Both the position numbers and the translations under genes were made by a program. Below the pieces are notes generated by a model. The model was not told the DNA's origin, did not search any database, and saw only the letters and a list, made by a program, of their open reading frames with translations. Positions 1 through 8,373 of a stretch of 64,000 bases of DNA are shown here, in pieces; the stretch's first letter is position 1, and each line of letters opens with the position of its first letter. This DNA is from G020353115 sp964389685 (GTDB lineage: Bacteria; Bacteroidota; Bacteroidia; Bacteroidales; VadinHA17), in NCBI GenBank assembly GCA_964389685.1, contig CAYMFM010000004.1, positions 73,746 through 137,745 on the forward strand. Reading direction: 5' to 3'.

Positions 1-1
1 A

Positions 2-841
2 ACATTTTTGTGGCTGGATAAGCATAGCCATGATCCTCAGTACAAAGGATATTTCAACCGTATCATGGAGGGTGATTCCACCTTGGTCGAAGGTAGTTCG
101 ATAATGAATGCGCGTGATTTCGGAAGAAATGGCTGGAAAGATCAGAATTCCTCCATTCATTTACTGGAAGCCTTCACCGAGTTATATCAGGTCTGGCCGG
201 ACAGCCTATTGTATCATCGCCTTCTTGAAATGCTTCAACTTATAAGAGATACCATCACTACCGATAAGGGATACCTGACATTGTTTTTGGAGAGGGATTG
301 GACTCCTGTCTCTTTTCGTGATTCGTCGGATGCAGTAAGGCAGGCGAACTATTTCATGGACCATGTTTCTTTTGGCCATGATATTGAAACTGCTTACCTG
401 ATGTTGGAAGCTTCCCATGTTCTGGGACTGGATCCTGATACAAAAACAGTGACAATCGCAAAAAAAATGGTTGATCATGCCCTTGCCAGAGGGTGGGATG
501 ATGAAAACGGGGGATTCTATTATCAGGGATATTATTTTGATGACTCGGACTCTATCTCTATCATCAGCGAAGTGAAAACGTGGTGGGTGCAAGCAGAAGG
601 GTTAAACTCTTTACTCCTGATGTCAGAATTGTTTCCTGAACAGGAAGAGTATTATCAGGCTTTCAGAAAACAATGGGAGTATATAAACCGGTATCTTATC
701 GATCATGAACACGGAGGCTGGTATGAAGAGGGTTTGGATAAGAGTCCGGAACAGGCAGATGCACCAAAAGGGAAAGACTGGAAAGTCAACTATCATAACA
801 TGCGGGCGTTGATGAATTGCATAAACATGCTGAAATCATAA
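2..841 (+). CDS. AGE-family sugar 2-epimerase (cellobiose/N-acylglucosamine 2-epimerase type), 5' truncated by window edge
   Basis: The frame is open to the left edge, so the gene begins outside the window and about the first third of the usual ~400-residue (alpha/alpha)6-barrel is missing. Visible family hallmarks are KDQNSSIHLLEAFTELY, SFGHDIETAYLMLEAS (a conserved His of the active-site barrel), KTWWVQAEGLNSLL, and the C-terminal WKVNYHNMRALM with its conserved His. By family knowledge such proteins interconvert a reducing-end aldose and its C2 epimer (glucose to mannose in a disaccharide, or GlcNAc to ManNAc) in the cytoplasm. Which substrate this one uses cannot be told from the fragment. 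The carbohydrate-active surroundings favour the cellobiose/mannobiose epimerase branch (inference). A repeat block begins 19 bp after the stop. Confidence 0.85.
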   Translation, partial: TFLWLDKHSHDPQYKGYFNRIMEGDSTLVEGSSIMNARDFGRNGWKDQNSSIHLLEAFTELYQVWPDSLLYHRLLEMLQLIRDTITTDKGYLTLFLERDWTPVSFRDSSDAVRQANYFMDHVSFGHDIETAYLMLEASHVLGLDPDTKTVTIAKKMVDHALARGWDDENGGFYYQGYYFDDSDSISIISEVKTWWVQAEGLNSLLLMSELFPEQEEYYQAFRKQWEYINRYLIDHEHGGWYEEGLDKSPEQADAPKGKDWKVNYHNMRALMNCINMLKS

Positions 842-859
842 GTGATATATGGTAGATGG

Positions 860-1009
860 TGGGCTAAAGCCCCCTTTTTACAGAGCGCAATGCCCCCGGG
901 ATTAATCCCGGGGTAACTGAAGGATTGCCAGGATATTAGCTGACGTACCCCGGCATTCATGCCGGGGTACGAGGGTTTAAAAAAAACCGGGCTTTAGCCC
1001 ATAAACGAA
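860..1009. repeat. RAYT-associated palindromic repeat block, copy 1
   Basis: The block is bounded by GGGCTAAAGCCC at 861 and its inverse GGGCTTTAGCCC near 989-1000. In between are two hairpins, CCCCGGGATTAATCCCGGGG and TACCCCGGCATTCATGCCGGGGTA. It lies directly upstream of the transposase at 1020 and is nearly identical to 1620-1771, differing only at scattered positions and short length changes. This is the typical architecture of REP/BIME elements mobilised by a RAYT. Confidence 0.85.
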
Positions 1010-1019
1010 ACTATTAAAT

Positions 1020-1451
1020 ATGCCATATGTAAGAATTTGGGTTCATCTTGTTTGGACTACTCATAATCGTGAACCTTACCTGTCAAAAGATATCAGGAGG
1101 AAACTCTTTATCCATATAAAAGAGAATGCTAAAGCGAAAGGAATCTACCTGGATTTTATAAATGGATACCTGGAACACGTTCATTGTTTGATTTCAATGA
1201 ATGCTGAACAGAATATTTCTAAAATAGCTCACTTACTTAAAGGTGAATCTTCTTATTGGATAAATAAGAATCAGTTGACCAAATCTAAATTTTATTGGCA
1301 GGATGATTATTATGTAAAATCAATTAGTAATGCAGAGATCCACCATGTACGTGAATACATTAAAAATCAAGAAGAACACCACAGAACGAAAACATTTCAA
1401 GAGGAATACGATGAGTTTATTGAAGGAATTGATTTACTGGAAGAAAAGTAG
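1020..1451 (+). CDS. REP-associated tyrosine transposase (IS200/IS605 Y1 family), family A
   Basis: This 143-residue protein has the fold size of a Y1_Tnp single-strand transposase. The metal-binding HUH motif is seen as EHVHCLIS at about residues 52-59. The nucleophilic tyrosine is probably the one in HVREYIKNQEEHH near residue 115. The protein is otherwise rich in Lys and Asn and starts at an ATG seven bases after an AT-rich stretch. Y1 enzymes nick at hairpins by forming a 5'-phosphotyrosine. Members lying alone between palindromic repeats, without TnpB and without terminal ends of their own, are RAYTs that maintain dispersed REP sequences. The flanking repeats at 860-1009, 1452-1530 and 1620-1771 all carry GGGCTAAAGCCC boundaries and match this role. 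All catalytic elements appear intact, so it may be active. Confidence 0.88.
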   Translation: MPYVRIWVHLVWTTHNREPYLSKDIRRKLFIHIKENAKAKGIYLDFINGYLEHVHCLISMNAEQNISKIAHLLKGESSYWINKNQLTKSKFYWQDDYYVKSISNAEIHHVREYIKNQEEHHRTKTFQEEYDEFIEGIDLLEEK

Positions 1452-1530
1452 TGGGCTAAAGCCCGTCTATTGGTTATCCTTTAACCCCGGCATCTCCTAA
1501 GGGACCCCAATGGGGGAATGCCGGGATAAC
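1452..1530. repeat. Divergent RAYT-associated repeat unit following the transposase stop
   Basis: The unit begins with GGGCTAAAGCCC immediately after the transposase stop codon and contains the inverted pair ACCCCGGCAT ... ATGCCGGGAT. It shares the boundary motif and the hairpin theme of the two large blocks but has a different loop. The stretch 1531-1619 between it and the next block shows only short decayed repeat pieces (for example GGCCTTTAGGTCGGGGC) and no gene. Confidence 0.7.
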
Positions 1531-1619
1531 TCATTCAATTTCAGTAGATTAGATGAATGCTCCGGCCTTTAGGTCGGGGCTTTGGACAGGCGTTATCAAG
1601 GTCTTTAGGCCAGGACTTA

Positions 1620-1771
1620 TGGGCTAAAGCCCCTTTTTTACAAAGCGCAATGCCCCCGGGATTAATCCCGGGGTAACTGAAGGATTACCAGGATAATAGC
1701 TGACTTACCCCGGCATTCATGCCGGGGGTACGAGGATTTAAAAAAAACCGGGCTTTAGCCCATAAACGAAA
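1620..1771. repeat. RAYT-associated palindromic repeat block, copy 2
   Basis: This is a near-perfect direct repeat of 860-1009: the same GGGCTAAAGCCC / GGGCTTTAGCCC borders and the same two internal hairpins. With copy 1 it frames the family A transposase, so the unit 860-1771 has the shape of a composite element. It ends 14 bp before the stop of the convergent cupin gene and could act as that gene's terminator. Confidence 0.85.
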
Positions 1772-1784
1772 GCCAGCTCCGCGA

Positions 1785-2105
1785 TCATTTATAATCCTCC
1801 CTGGGGGGGCAAAAAATATCCAGAACCCTGCAGTCTGTCAGCGCTCTGCCGGAATGAACTGCATTGGATGGTATGGTCATAACCATCCCTTTTTCCAGCG
1901 TCCTGGTTTCATCATTCATGGTCAATGCCAGTTTCCCCTCCTGTACAATGGTGACCTGTTCATGCGGGTGGGCATGCACTGGTAGCTCACTTCCCTCACG
2001 AATTTCCCAGAAAGCAACGGTCATTTTTTCCATGTGAATGAATTTTCCGGTAAAACCAGGCAGGATTTCTTTTGCTTCTAACCTGTCAATTTCGTGTATT
2101 GCCAT
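1785..2105 (-). CDS. Small single-domain cupin protein
   Basis: This 106-residue protein is a single cupin barrel. Cupin motif 1 is seen as PVHAHPHEQVTIVQEGKLAL (residues ~42-61: the two His, then Glu/Gln and Gly) and motif 2 as GMVMTIPSNAVHSGRAL (residues ~74-90, with its His). These residues bind a divalent metal in the family. A strong AAGGAG ribosome-binding site lies about 10 bases before the ATG. Stand-alone small cupins of this type are often sugar-isomerase-like, sensor-like or dioxygenase-like, and nothing here decides between these. There is no signal peptide, so it is cytoplasmic. Its 3' end abuts the RAYT repeat block. Confidence 0.8.
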   Translation of the reverse strand: MAIHEIDRLEAKEILPGFTGKFIHMEKMTVAFWEIREGSELPVHAHPHEQVTIVQEGKLALTMNDETRTLEKGMVMTIPSNAVHSGRALTDCRVLDIFCPPREDYK

Positions 2106-2205
2106 TTGTTATTTTCTCCTTGTTTTGTTATTTGCTCCAAAGTTTCTCAGACTTAACCGTTATCTCCCGACCGGACAAACCGCCACACATATTCCACACA
2201 ACCGC

Positions 2206-2358
2206 TTATTCTCCCCGATTATCCAATTTCCTTCCAAGTACAATGGCATAGTGGTATCCATTGAAATCAGCAGATAGTTCCCCGGAAAGATCCGCAATAC
2301 CATAGAAAAGATCCGGATTACCATCAATAGCTTCTTCTACCATTTCTCCAATTTGCAT
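2206..2358 (-). CDS. Possible 50-aa ORF or remnant of unknown function
   Basis: On the minus strand the frame is open from 2439 to the stop at 2206-2208, but the only ATG is at 2358, giving 50 residues. The predicted composition (acidic, VEEAIDGNPDLFYGIADLS, then SADFNGYHYAIVLGRKLD) looks protein-like rather than random. No recognised family, ribosome-binding site or partner was seen. It may be the tail of a decayed gene, as the neighbouring OsmC-like remnant is. Confidence 0.25.
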   Translation of the reverse strand: MQIGEMVEEAIDGNPDLFYGIADLSGELSADFNGYHYAIVLGRKLDNRGE

Positions 2359-2469
2359 ACCGATACTAATCCACTGTTTATCCAAATATAACGAAATAAG
2401 TTCTATTTTTGTGGCTTCAATTTCAGTTATCGATTCATTTTAAATTAGTACATTTTACAAACGTAACCC

Positions 2470-2624
2470 ATGGATATTGAAGTTTTTTTTGAAGAGAAGA
2501 TGAAAGTGAATGCCCGGATGATTTTCCGGATAAGTATCGATCTGCAATCATCAATGTAACCAACCAGTGCTCCGTAAAAAAACACCTGTTTGACCCTCCG
2601 GAATTTGATATCAGAACAAGGTAG
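2470..2624 (+). pseudogene. OsmC-family peroxiredoxin-like gene remnant with internal deletion and frameshift
   Basis: The first frame from ATG 2470 reads MDIEVFFEEKMKVNAR, the usual beginning of short bacterial OsmC/YhfA-type proteins. From 2514 the sequence continues in another frame as PDDFPDKYRSAIINVTNQC then SVKKHLFDPPEFDIRTR and a stop, which is the usual OsmC C-terminus with its conserved Cys-(Ala/Ser)-Val-Lys-Lys-His segment. About 80 residues between these ends, including the first catalytic cysteine region, are absent, and the two ends are out of frame. It is therefore a deletion-scarred relic of an organic-hydroperoxide-resistance-type protein. The rest of 2106-2824 holds no convincing gene. 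Confidence 0.7.
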
Positions 2625-2698
2625 CTCATTATTATTTTTATCACTAACTACCACATTATGTTTTAGTTGTGTGCTTTGTTGCAAAAAATATTAAAAAA

Positions 2699-2735
2699 TA
2701 CTATAAAAATAGTAAAACTATTATAAAAATAGTAT
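2699..2735. promoter_or_regulatory. Putative BlaI-type operator, two tandem dyads
   Basis: TACTATAAAAATAGTA at 2699-2714 is a dyad with arms TACTAT/ATAGTA. A second dyad follows at 2717-2733 with arms ACTAT/ATAGT. The two share the direct repeat TATAAAAATAGTA. They lie directly upstream of, and touch, the -7-like element at 2736, as expected of a repressor site controlling the blaI-like gene 90 bp downstream. BlaI/MecI dimers bind such short dyads by family knowledge; assignment to this protein is inference. Confidence 0.6.
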
Positions 2736-2743
2736 TATATTTG
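2736..2743 (+). promoter_or_regulatory. Bacteroidota-type -7 promoter element for the blaI-blaR1 pair
   Basis: TATATTTG matches the Bacteroidota -7 consensus TAnnTTTG exactly. It sits about 80 bp upstream of the ATG at 2825 and right next to the dyads at 2699-2735. The -33 box is not clear because the region is nearly all A and T. Confidence 0.5.
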
Positions 2744-2824
2744 TAGAAGAGAATTCTGATTGGACCCACCGTATTAGCATGTACGTGCAATTTTTCATGT
2801 TATTCAGACTATTTATTTAACATT

Positions 2825-3229
2825 ATGAAAGAGAAGAAGACAAACATTAAGCGTTTGACAAAGGCAGAAGAACAGGTAATGCAGATCCTCTGGGATTTAA
2901 ATGAAGCGGTTGTAAAGGATGTAGTTGATCATTTCAGTGATCCTAAACCGGCTTATACAACGGTTGCAACGGTATTAAAGGTCCTGGAGAAGAAGAAATT
3001 CGCAACACACAGGAAAATCGCCAATACTCATCTCTACATGCCTGCCATTAGTAAGGCTGAGTACTCAAAATTTCAGTTATCAAACCTGCTGGTTAATTAT
3101 TTTAATGGATCGTATCCCAAGATGGCAACGTTTTTTGCCAGGATGAATGATCTTTCCATCCAGGAGCTGGAAGATATGATCAGTCAGACGGAAGAAGAGT
3201 TACAGCATGAAAAGAAGAACAAAAAATGA
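2825..3229 (+). CDS. blaI: BlaI/MecI/CopY-family transcriptional repressor
   Basis: This 134-residue protein is of normal family length. The N-terminal winged helix covers residues ~8-75: RLTKAEEQVMQILWDLNEAV, then VVDHFSDPKPAYTTVATVLKVL (recognition helix with PAYTTVATVL) and a wing around HLYMPAISKAEY. The C-terminal half is helical and would form the dimerisation domain cleaved by the partner protease. In BlaI/BlaR1 systems the dimer represses its own operon until the membrane peptidase is activated. Its stop overlaps the start of the M56 peptidase gene by 4 bp (ATGA), so the two are translationally coupled. The dyads at 2699-2735 are its likely site. Confidence 0.92.
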   Translation: MKEKKTNIKRLTKAEEQVMQILWDLNEAVVKDVVDHFSDPKPAYTTVATVLKVLEKKKFATHRKIANTHLYMPAISKAEYSKFQLSNLLVNYFNGSYPKMATFFARMNDLSIQELEDMISQTEEELQHEKKNKK

Positions 3230-4716
3230 ATGCAATCATTGATTTTCTGATCCGGGCATCAATCAGCCTTTCGGTATTATACCTCGTTTACTGGTTTTTC
3301 CTGCGTAAAGTAACATTATTCAGGGTGATCCGTTACTATCTCATTTTTTCACTGATCATGTCTGTTACTCTTCCTTTCATAAGGATCCGGTATGAGGTTG
3401 GCATGCCAGTAAATGGATTCATGGAACCTGGAAGCGGAGTGTGGGGGCAGACAGGCTTTATGGGGGCTCTTGATGGGGTAACCCCGACAGGGATCATTGG
3501 GATAGTCGTTGTGTTCATATATGTTCTTGGAGCAACTTTTTTTCTAACGAGGTTAATCTGGCAGGTAACAATTCTATTAACAAGCATCCGTAAGAATGGT
3601 TTTTATGTGAAGGAGCAGGTGAAGGTTGTTGAAAACAGCAAATACAATGTTCCCTTTTCCTTTTTCCATTTTGTTTTCATTAATCCCCAATATATAAGCA
3701 CAGACGAACTGGATAATATCATCGCTCATGAAAGCGTGCACATTCATGAGCATCACTGGTTCGATCTGTTAATTCTTGAGTTAATCAGCATTGTTTTCTG
3801 GTTTAATCCATTTGTCTGGCTAATTGACAGATCGATTAAGCAGAATCATGAATACCTGGCCGATGAGGGAGTCATTGCGCAGGGCTACAGCATCGGCCGG
3901 TATCATTCTATTTTGTTAAACCAGTTGTTGGGAATGGAAGTATTACGCTTGACAAACCACCTGAACTATTCCCTCAACGCAAAACGATTGAAAATGACAA
4001 AGCAAAAGAAGACCCCCAAATTGCGCGTGCTTAACCTCATCTGGACCATACCGGTTCTTGCTCTATTGCTTGTTGCTTTTGCCAAGCCTGTTTATACCCG
4101 TCCCTCTTCGCCTGGTGTTGTATCTGATATAACCCTGGGGGATGTTGAACGGAACATCAAGCTAACCATCGTACTGAATGATTTGAACGGAGATCCGATC
4201 TCCGGAGCCAATGGTGTTATAAAAGGTTCTGAAATCGGGGCAATCAGTGACATGAACGGAAAAATAGACCTTACAGTTTCGGAAACGGATGTGGTTATTA
4301 TCTCCTTTCTGGGATTTGAGGATATTGTGATTAATATGGAGAAATATGGCAAGAAGATGAAAAGTGAAAATGAATATGGTATTAAAGTTGTTATGAAGCC
4401 AAAGTCGGGTGAGCTAAGCGACATGGAGAAAAAGGAGATGATGAAGAAAAAGGAGGCTGCTTTAAAAGAGAAGCAGGCTCAGCAAGAAAGCGTTTCGGAT
4501 ATGAATGAGCTTAAGGAGCTTGAGATGAAAATAAAAGAAATGGATAAACTGATAAAGGAGTTGACCCTGAAACAGGAAAAACTTAAGCAGATGGAGGAGG
4601 ATGAATCCGTGAATAAAGAAAAACTAGCTATTGAGCAGAAGAATTTGCAGAAAGTGATGCTTGAACTGAAGCAAAAGAAAGCAGCTCTTGAGAAGAAATT
4701 AGAGGATCAAAAATGA
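3226..4716 (+). CDS. blaR1: BlaR1-like M56-family membrane metallopeptidase with carboxypeptidase-regulatory-like domain and coiled-coil tail
   Basis: This 496-residue protein has transmembrane segments at about residues 6-26, 36-52, 88-110 and 270-290. The gluzincin site HESVH is at 168-172, and the third ligand lies in NHEYLADE at 207-214; both face the cytoplasm in M56 proteins. After TM4 comes a periplasmic carboxypeptidase-regulatory-like beta-sandwich (about 310-380: VLNDLNGDPISGANGVIKGS, DMNGKI) instead of a penicillin-binding domain. The last ~100 residues are a highly charged Lys/Glu/Met coiled coil. Family knowledge: the peptidase inactivates BlaI when the outer domain senses a signal. 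Here the signal is unknown and need not be a beta-lactam, since no beta-lactamase gene is adjacent. Confidence 0.88.
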   Translation: MNAIIDFLIRASISLSVLYLVYWFFLRKVTLFRVIRYYLIFSLIMSVTLPFIRIRYEVGMPVNGFMEPGSGVWGQTGFMGALDGVTPTGIIGIVVVFIYVLGATFFLTRLIWQVTILLTSIRKNGFYVKEQVKVVENSKYNVPFSFFHFVFINPQYISTDELDNIIAHESVHIHEHHWFDLLILELISIVFWFNPFVWLIDRSIKQNHEYLADEGVIAQGYSIGRYHSILLNQLLGMEVLRLTNHLNYSLNAKRLKMTKQKKTPKLRVLNLIWTIPVLALLLVAFAKPVYTRPSSPGVVSDITLGDVERNIKLTIVLNDLNGDPISGANGVIKGSEIGAISDMNGKIDLTVSETDVVIISFLGFEDIVINMEKYGKKMKSENEYGIKVVMKPKSGELSDMEKKEMMKKKEAALKEKQAQQESVSDMNELKELEMKIKEMDKLIKELTLKQEKLKQMEEDESVNKEKLAIEQKNLQKVMLELKQKKAALEKKLEDQK

Positions 4717-4786
4717 TCGATCCCTTGACTTTAATCATTCAGGCTGAAGTTCCCCTCTTCTTCGGTAAAGGTAAGGAACTTATACT

Positions 4787-7700
4787 TCAAGGTTTCCGCA
4801 AAAAAGAAAGCATCATTTCCTTTGCCCAGAGATGATTCGGGTCGAGTTGCAGGGCTTTTTCAAACAGGGCTGATGCTTTTGCATTACTTCCTTTCCCCAG
4901 ATAACCCAATCCCTGCATGAAATATGCGGAAGCCTGCCTCCTGTTTGCTTCCATGTCCTCACCGAACTTGGCGAAGAAATCAATCTCATTTGTCTGTGAA
5001 AGCGACTCCGTCCCCAACATGATAAGTTGTTCGTATATCCGGTCCGCGCGTTCAGCATCGCTGAGTTTCTCACTGGCGAGTCCCACATAGTATATGTATT
5101 CGTTGTTCATCCGTTGGTCAGAGGCAGCTTTCTGATAATGCATTTTAGCTTTTCCCGGTTGATTGGTCAGGTCATAACCCAGTCCAGTATAATATTCGAT
5201 CTGGGCATTTCGAATGTAATTTTCTGCACGGCCCAGCTGGTGGTTTTCGGGGTACTCATCTGCCATGAGAAAATCATCCAGAGCTTCCTTGTAATTACCC
5301 ATTCTCATCCGTTGCAATCCTCTCAGCAGGTGGGCATTTACATGGATCTCATGAAGGTCCCGTGAGCCCTCCTGGCTATGGAAAAAGTAATCTGTCAGGT
5401 AACGAATGGCTCTGTTGTATTCTTCCGCATGGACCAGTACCTTTATTTCACGTATCAGCGCATCTTCCCGTTTCATCAGGTATTGATGGTTCTCAGTCAG
5501 TAGTTTCAGCCTTTTCTCAATTGGAGCACCCTGTTTTTCATACAACAGGTCAAGTTCATAATAATACCGGGGTTCCTCCCTGTTATGCTGAATGGCGGAT
5601 TCATAGGCTTCAATGGCTTTTCCCGGATCATCCAGGTAATTGGAATAGCCCCATCCGAGATTCCGGTAAGCTAAGGAAAGATCCATCTCCAATCGTACTG
5701 CCTCTTGCCAGTCTTTCATCGCTTTTTCAGGTTGTTTATCAAAAAGCAGGTTTCCGCGGTAATAATGGGCACGGGAATCATCCGGTGCATATTCCAGGGC
5801 AGTCTGATAAACCGGCAATGATTCCAGGCGATAGGGGAAACAATAATCCGTAGGCAAAGTTCGTGCTTTTCGGAAACTCTCCCGGGCCAATGTTTCGTTT
5901 CCTTTCTGATGGTACAGGTATCCCAGGTAATAATAGATGGTGGGGTAGTTTTGAACTTTTTCTGAGCCGGATTTACCAGCAAATGTTAACAGGGCAATCG
6001 ATTCATCATAGAGCCCTGAGTTCAGGTACTCCACTGCCAGTTCAAGATACGATTCCGGATTATTACCCATCCTTTGGGTCGGCAGTTCCGGCCGGTAACC
6101 CTCCGGATCCGGTTTGGTTATGTTGTTTTGAAGCAGGTATCTTTCATTCAAGGCCCTGAAATTCAATGGATCGAAGGCAAGGACGCGGGCTGCGATCACT
6201 TCCGCTTTCTCCTTCTCACCAGTTCTGCGAAGAATTGCACATTTCAGATTCAGTGCATTGAGGTTTTGCGAATTGGTAATCAAGGAGTTGTCCAAATGTT
6301 GAATCGCTTGTTGAAAGTCGTTTCTGACAGCGGATATTTGGGCAAGGTGATAATATCCTGCAGAACGGAATTCATAATCCCACAGGGCACGATAGAGCGT
6401 GTCAATAGCTTCCTCATATTTCCCCTGTTTCTGGAGGATCAATCCCAGGTAATACAGGGGTTCACAATCTCTTGGACGGGTATAATCTTTTGTTAACCGT
6501 TGAATGGCTTTGCGAAAATACCCTGCGGCAATCTCATAGTATCCTCGTTCTTTATAGTGGAGCCCCATCTGGTTATTGCAACGGATATCTCCGGGGTCCC
6601 TTGATAATGCTTCACGAAAATAATCGGTTGGATCCATTCGTGCATTATGAAACTGTTTAATTCGTAATCCAGTCAGGTAGAGCTCCTCTATGTTTTCGAT
6701 CTCTTCAGGCTGCAGGGGAGGTTTCACTGCTTCAGGAAGTTCAGTTACCTTCTCCAAACGTATCGGCTGATAACGGATCAATTCCCTGTTTTGGCTATCC
6801 AGCAATATCAGGCTCAGATCCTCATCATCAATGGGATCATTCAGATGAATTTCACGCGAGTATGGCTCAGAAGGATCAATGGTGATCCCTTCTTCAAAGA
6901 GGAGTTCTGAACCATGCATTACCTTAATTTTCGCACCCCTGTATCTTTCAGTTGTATTTGCCGCGATGAAGACGGTATCTCCGGGTCTTGTTTCCAGGTT
7001 CAGGAGACCGTTCAGGTTGGCAGTTTTCGCTCCTGAAGTTTCCCGGATCGGATACCAGTGCTGTTTGAATTCTTTGATTTCGTAAGGTTTGATCCAGCTG
7101 TAATCGGGTTGGTTATCAGAATATGCTCCTGTCATCAGTTCGGCATAGGGAGTGTCATTATCTGTCAGCACACGGGTGTCCCACATGGCACCCCTAGGTC
7201 CCGGCCCCCATTCCCATAATTTTGCCCCGGTTACAATGTGTGGATTGCCAACGTGCATTGTACCGGCGTTTTTACCATGATCATAACCGGCAAGAAATCC
7301 CTCCTTCAGATCGTGTGCAAAAAAAGAAACCGGTTCGGGGTGATTCTTCCACCAGCTTGCATCGATACCGCCGGAATAGTATTCCCTGCTTACGTATGAT
7401 TCACGGGTTACGGGCCAGTGACTGAAACTGTTCTTTGCATGATAGGTGGCAATCTGAGTGCTGGGAGGGAAAATGATCTGGTAATCGGCGTTGGCGTGTG
7501 TGGCTACGTTTGCCCAGTACAATATGGAATGAATATTCTCAGTCTGGTTCATCAGGGTTCCGCTAACTTCGATATAGGATTTATCAGGATATAGCGTGAT
7601 GCCTATGATCCACCTCATCCGGTGCCTGGGTTCCGTTTCACCAATCCATATGGTGCTGCTGCCATTTTCATTCTGCACCATTGTATAGTCAACCGGTAAA

Positions 7701-8188
7701 AAGGTGGAAGCCCTGTGGTGATGAAAGACACAAAATTCGATTCCACCGGATATCCATGCTCCGAGCATGCCGATAATAGCTGGTTTGATAACACGCTGAC
7801 GGTAAAACACCTCATAGCCATTCGTTTTATCCGTGGCATAGAGAAGCTTTCCACCGATCTCCGGCAGGACACATAATTTTATGTACTTGTTTTCAAGATA
7901 GAGCGCATTGTAAACGACATCTTCTTTATCATTCGAAAGGTTATCCTGCAATGGGTAAGGATAGATTACCCTGCTGGCTCCCTGGTAGGATTGATTGCGG
8001 AAGAACATTGGATTGACATCCGGTGGGTGGATCAGGTAGGTTGGCAGTGTAAGGGTATCTTCCCAGATGTTCACCACACCATCAAACTGACCCTTTACAG
8101 GTAAACTGAGAATCAGACAGATAATGAGAAGGATATTAACCCTGATATAAACTGTAATCCGCCTGAAGGGAAGAAAAGTAGCCATCAC
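4787..8188 (-). CDS. Secreted DUF5107 / TPR-repeat protein
   Basis: This 1133-residue protein begins with a signal peptide (hydrophobic INVLLIICLILSLPVKGQF region, residues ~16-35). The N-terminal ~380 residues form a DUF5107 domain, a galactose-mutarotase-like sandwich (VLPEIGGKLLYATDKTNGYE, GAWISGGIEFCVFHHHRAST, GPGPRGAMWDTRVLTDND). Residues ~500-1130 are at least ten TPR-like helical repeats (for example ALSRDPGDIRCNNQMGLHYK, ALQLDPNHLWAKEMML). The family is common in Bacteroidota glycan-degradation loci and is thought to bind or process carbohydrate; an exact activity cannot be read here. A second protein of the same build is encoded at 47306-50467. The gene is convergent with blaR1 and divergent from the UroD-like gene. 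Confidence 0.85.
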   Translation of the reverse strand: MMATFLPFRRITVYIRVNILLIICLILSLPVKGQFDGVVNIWEDTLTLPTYLIHPPDVNPMFFRNQSYQGASRVIYPYPLQDNLSNDKEDVVYNALYLENKYIKLCVLPEIGGKLLYATDKTNGYEVFYRQRVIKPAIIGMLGAWISGGIEFCVFHHHRASTFLPVDYTMVQNENGSSTIWIGETEPRHRMRWIIGITLYPDKSYIEVSGTLMNQTENIHSILYWANVATHANADYQIIFPPSTQIATYHAKNSFSHWPVTRESYVSREYYSGGIDASWWKNHPEPVSFFAHDLKEGFLAGYDHGKNAGTMHVGNPHIVTGAKLWEWGPGPRGAMWDTRVLTDNDTPYAELMTGAYSDNQPDYSWIKPYEIKEFKQHWYPIRETSGAKTANLNGLLNLETRPGDTVFIAANTTERYRGAKIKVMHGSELLFEEGITIDPSEPYSREIHLNDPIDDEDLSLILLDSQNRELIRYQPIRLEKVTELPEAVKPPLQPEEIENIEELYLTGLRIKQFHNARMDPTDYFREALSRDPGDIRCNNQMGLHYKERGYYEIAAGYFRKAIQRLTKDYTRPRDCEPLYYLGLILQKQGKYEEAIDTLYRALWDYEFRSAGYYHLAQISAVRNDFQQAIQHLDNSLITNSQNLNALNLKCAILRRTGEKEKAEVIAARVLAFDPLNFRALNERYLLQNNITKPDPEGYRPELPTQRMGNNPESYLELAVEYLNSGLYDESIALLTFAGKSGSEKVQNYPTIYYYLGYLYHQKGNETLARESFRKARTLPTDYCFPYRLESLPVYQTALEYAPDDSRAHYYRGNLLFDKQPEKAMKDWQEAVRLEMDLSLAYRNLGWGYSNYLDDPGKAIEAYESAIQHNREEPRYYYELDLLYEKQGAPIEKRLKLLTENHQYLMKREDALIREIKVLVHAEEYNRAIRYLTDYFFHSQEGSRDLHEIHVNAHLLRGLQRMRMGNYKEALDDFLMADEYPENHQLGRAENYIRNAQIEYYTGLGYDLTNQPGKAKMHYQKAASDQRMNNEYIYYVGLASEKLSDAERADRIYEQLIMLGTESLSQTNEIDFFAKFGEDMEANRRQASAYFMQGLGYLGKGSNAKASALFEKALQLDPNHLWAKEMMLSFLRKP

Positions 8189-8373
8189 TTGTTTATTTAT
8201 TCCGGTGGTATGAGATCATTCAACGATCAATCCTTCCCAACTGAACGTTGTTCGGACGGGAATGATCTTTATCCGAAAGATAAGTACAGCGTTAAAGATA
8301 ATACCCATAAACCGGAAGAAAAAAATAGCAGGCGCATTAATTTTATCTACTTTTATGAAGCAAAGGTATTATC

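Noticed and set aside
1719..1985. 88-aa plus-strand frame over the repeat block and cupin gene
   Set aside because: It is a translation of the palindromic repeat and the antisense of the cupin gene.
2435..2684. Two minus-strand frames of 69 and 79 aa
   Set aside because: They are antisense to the OsmC remnant and carry no recognisable features.
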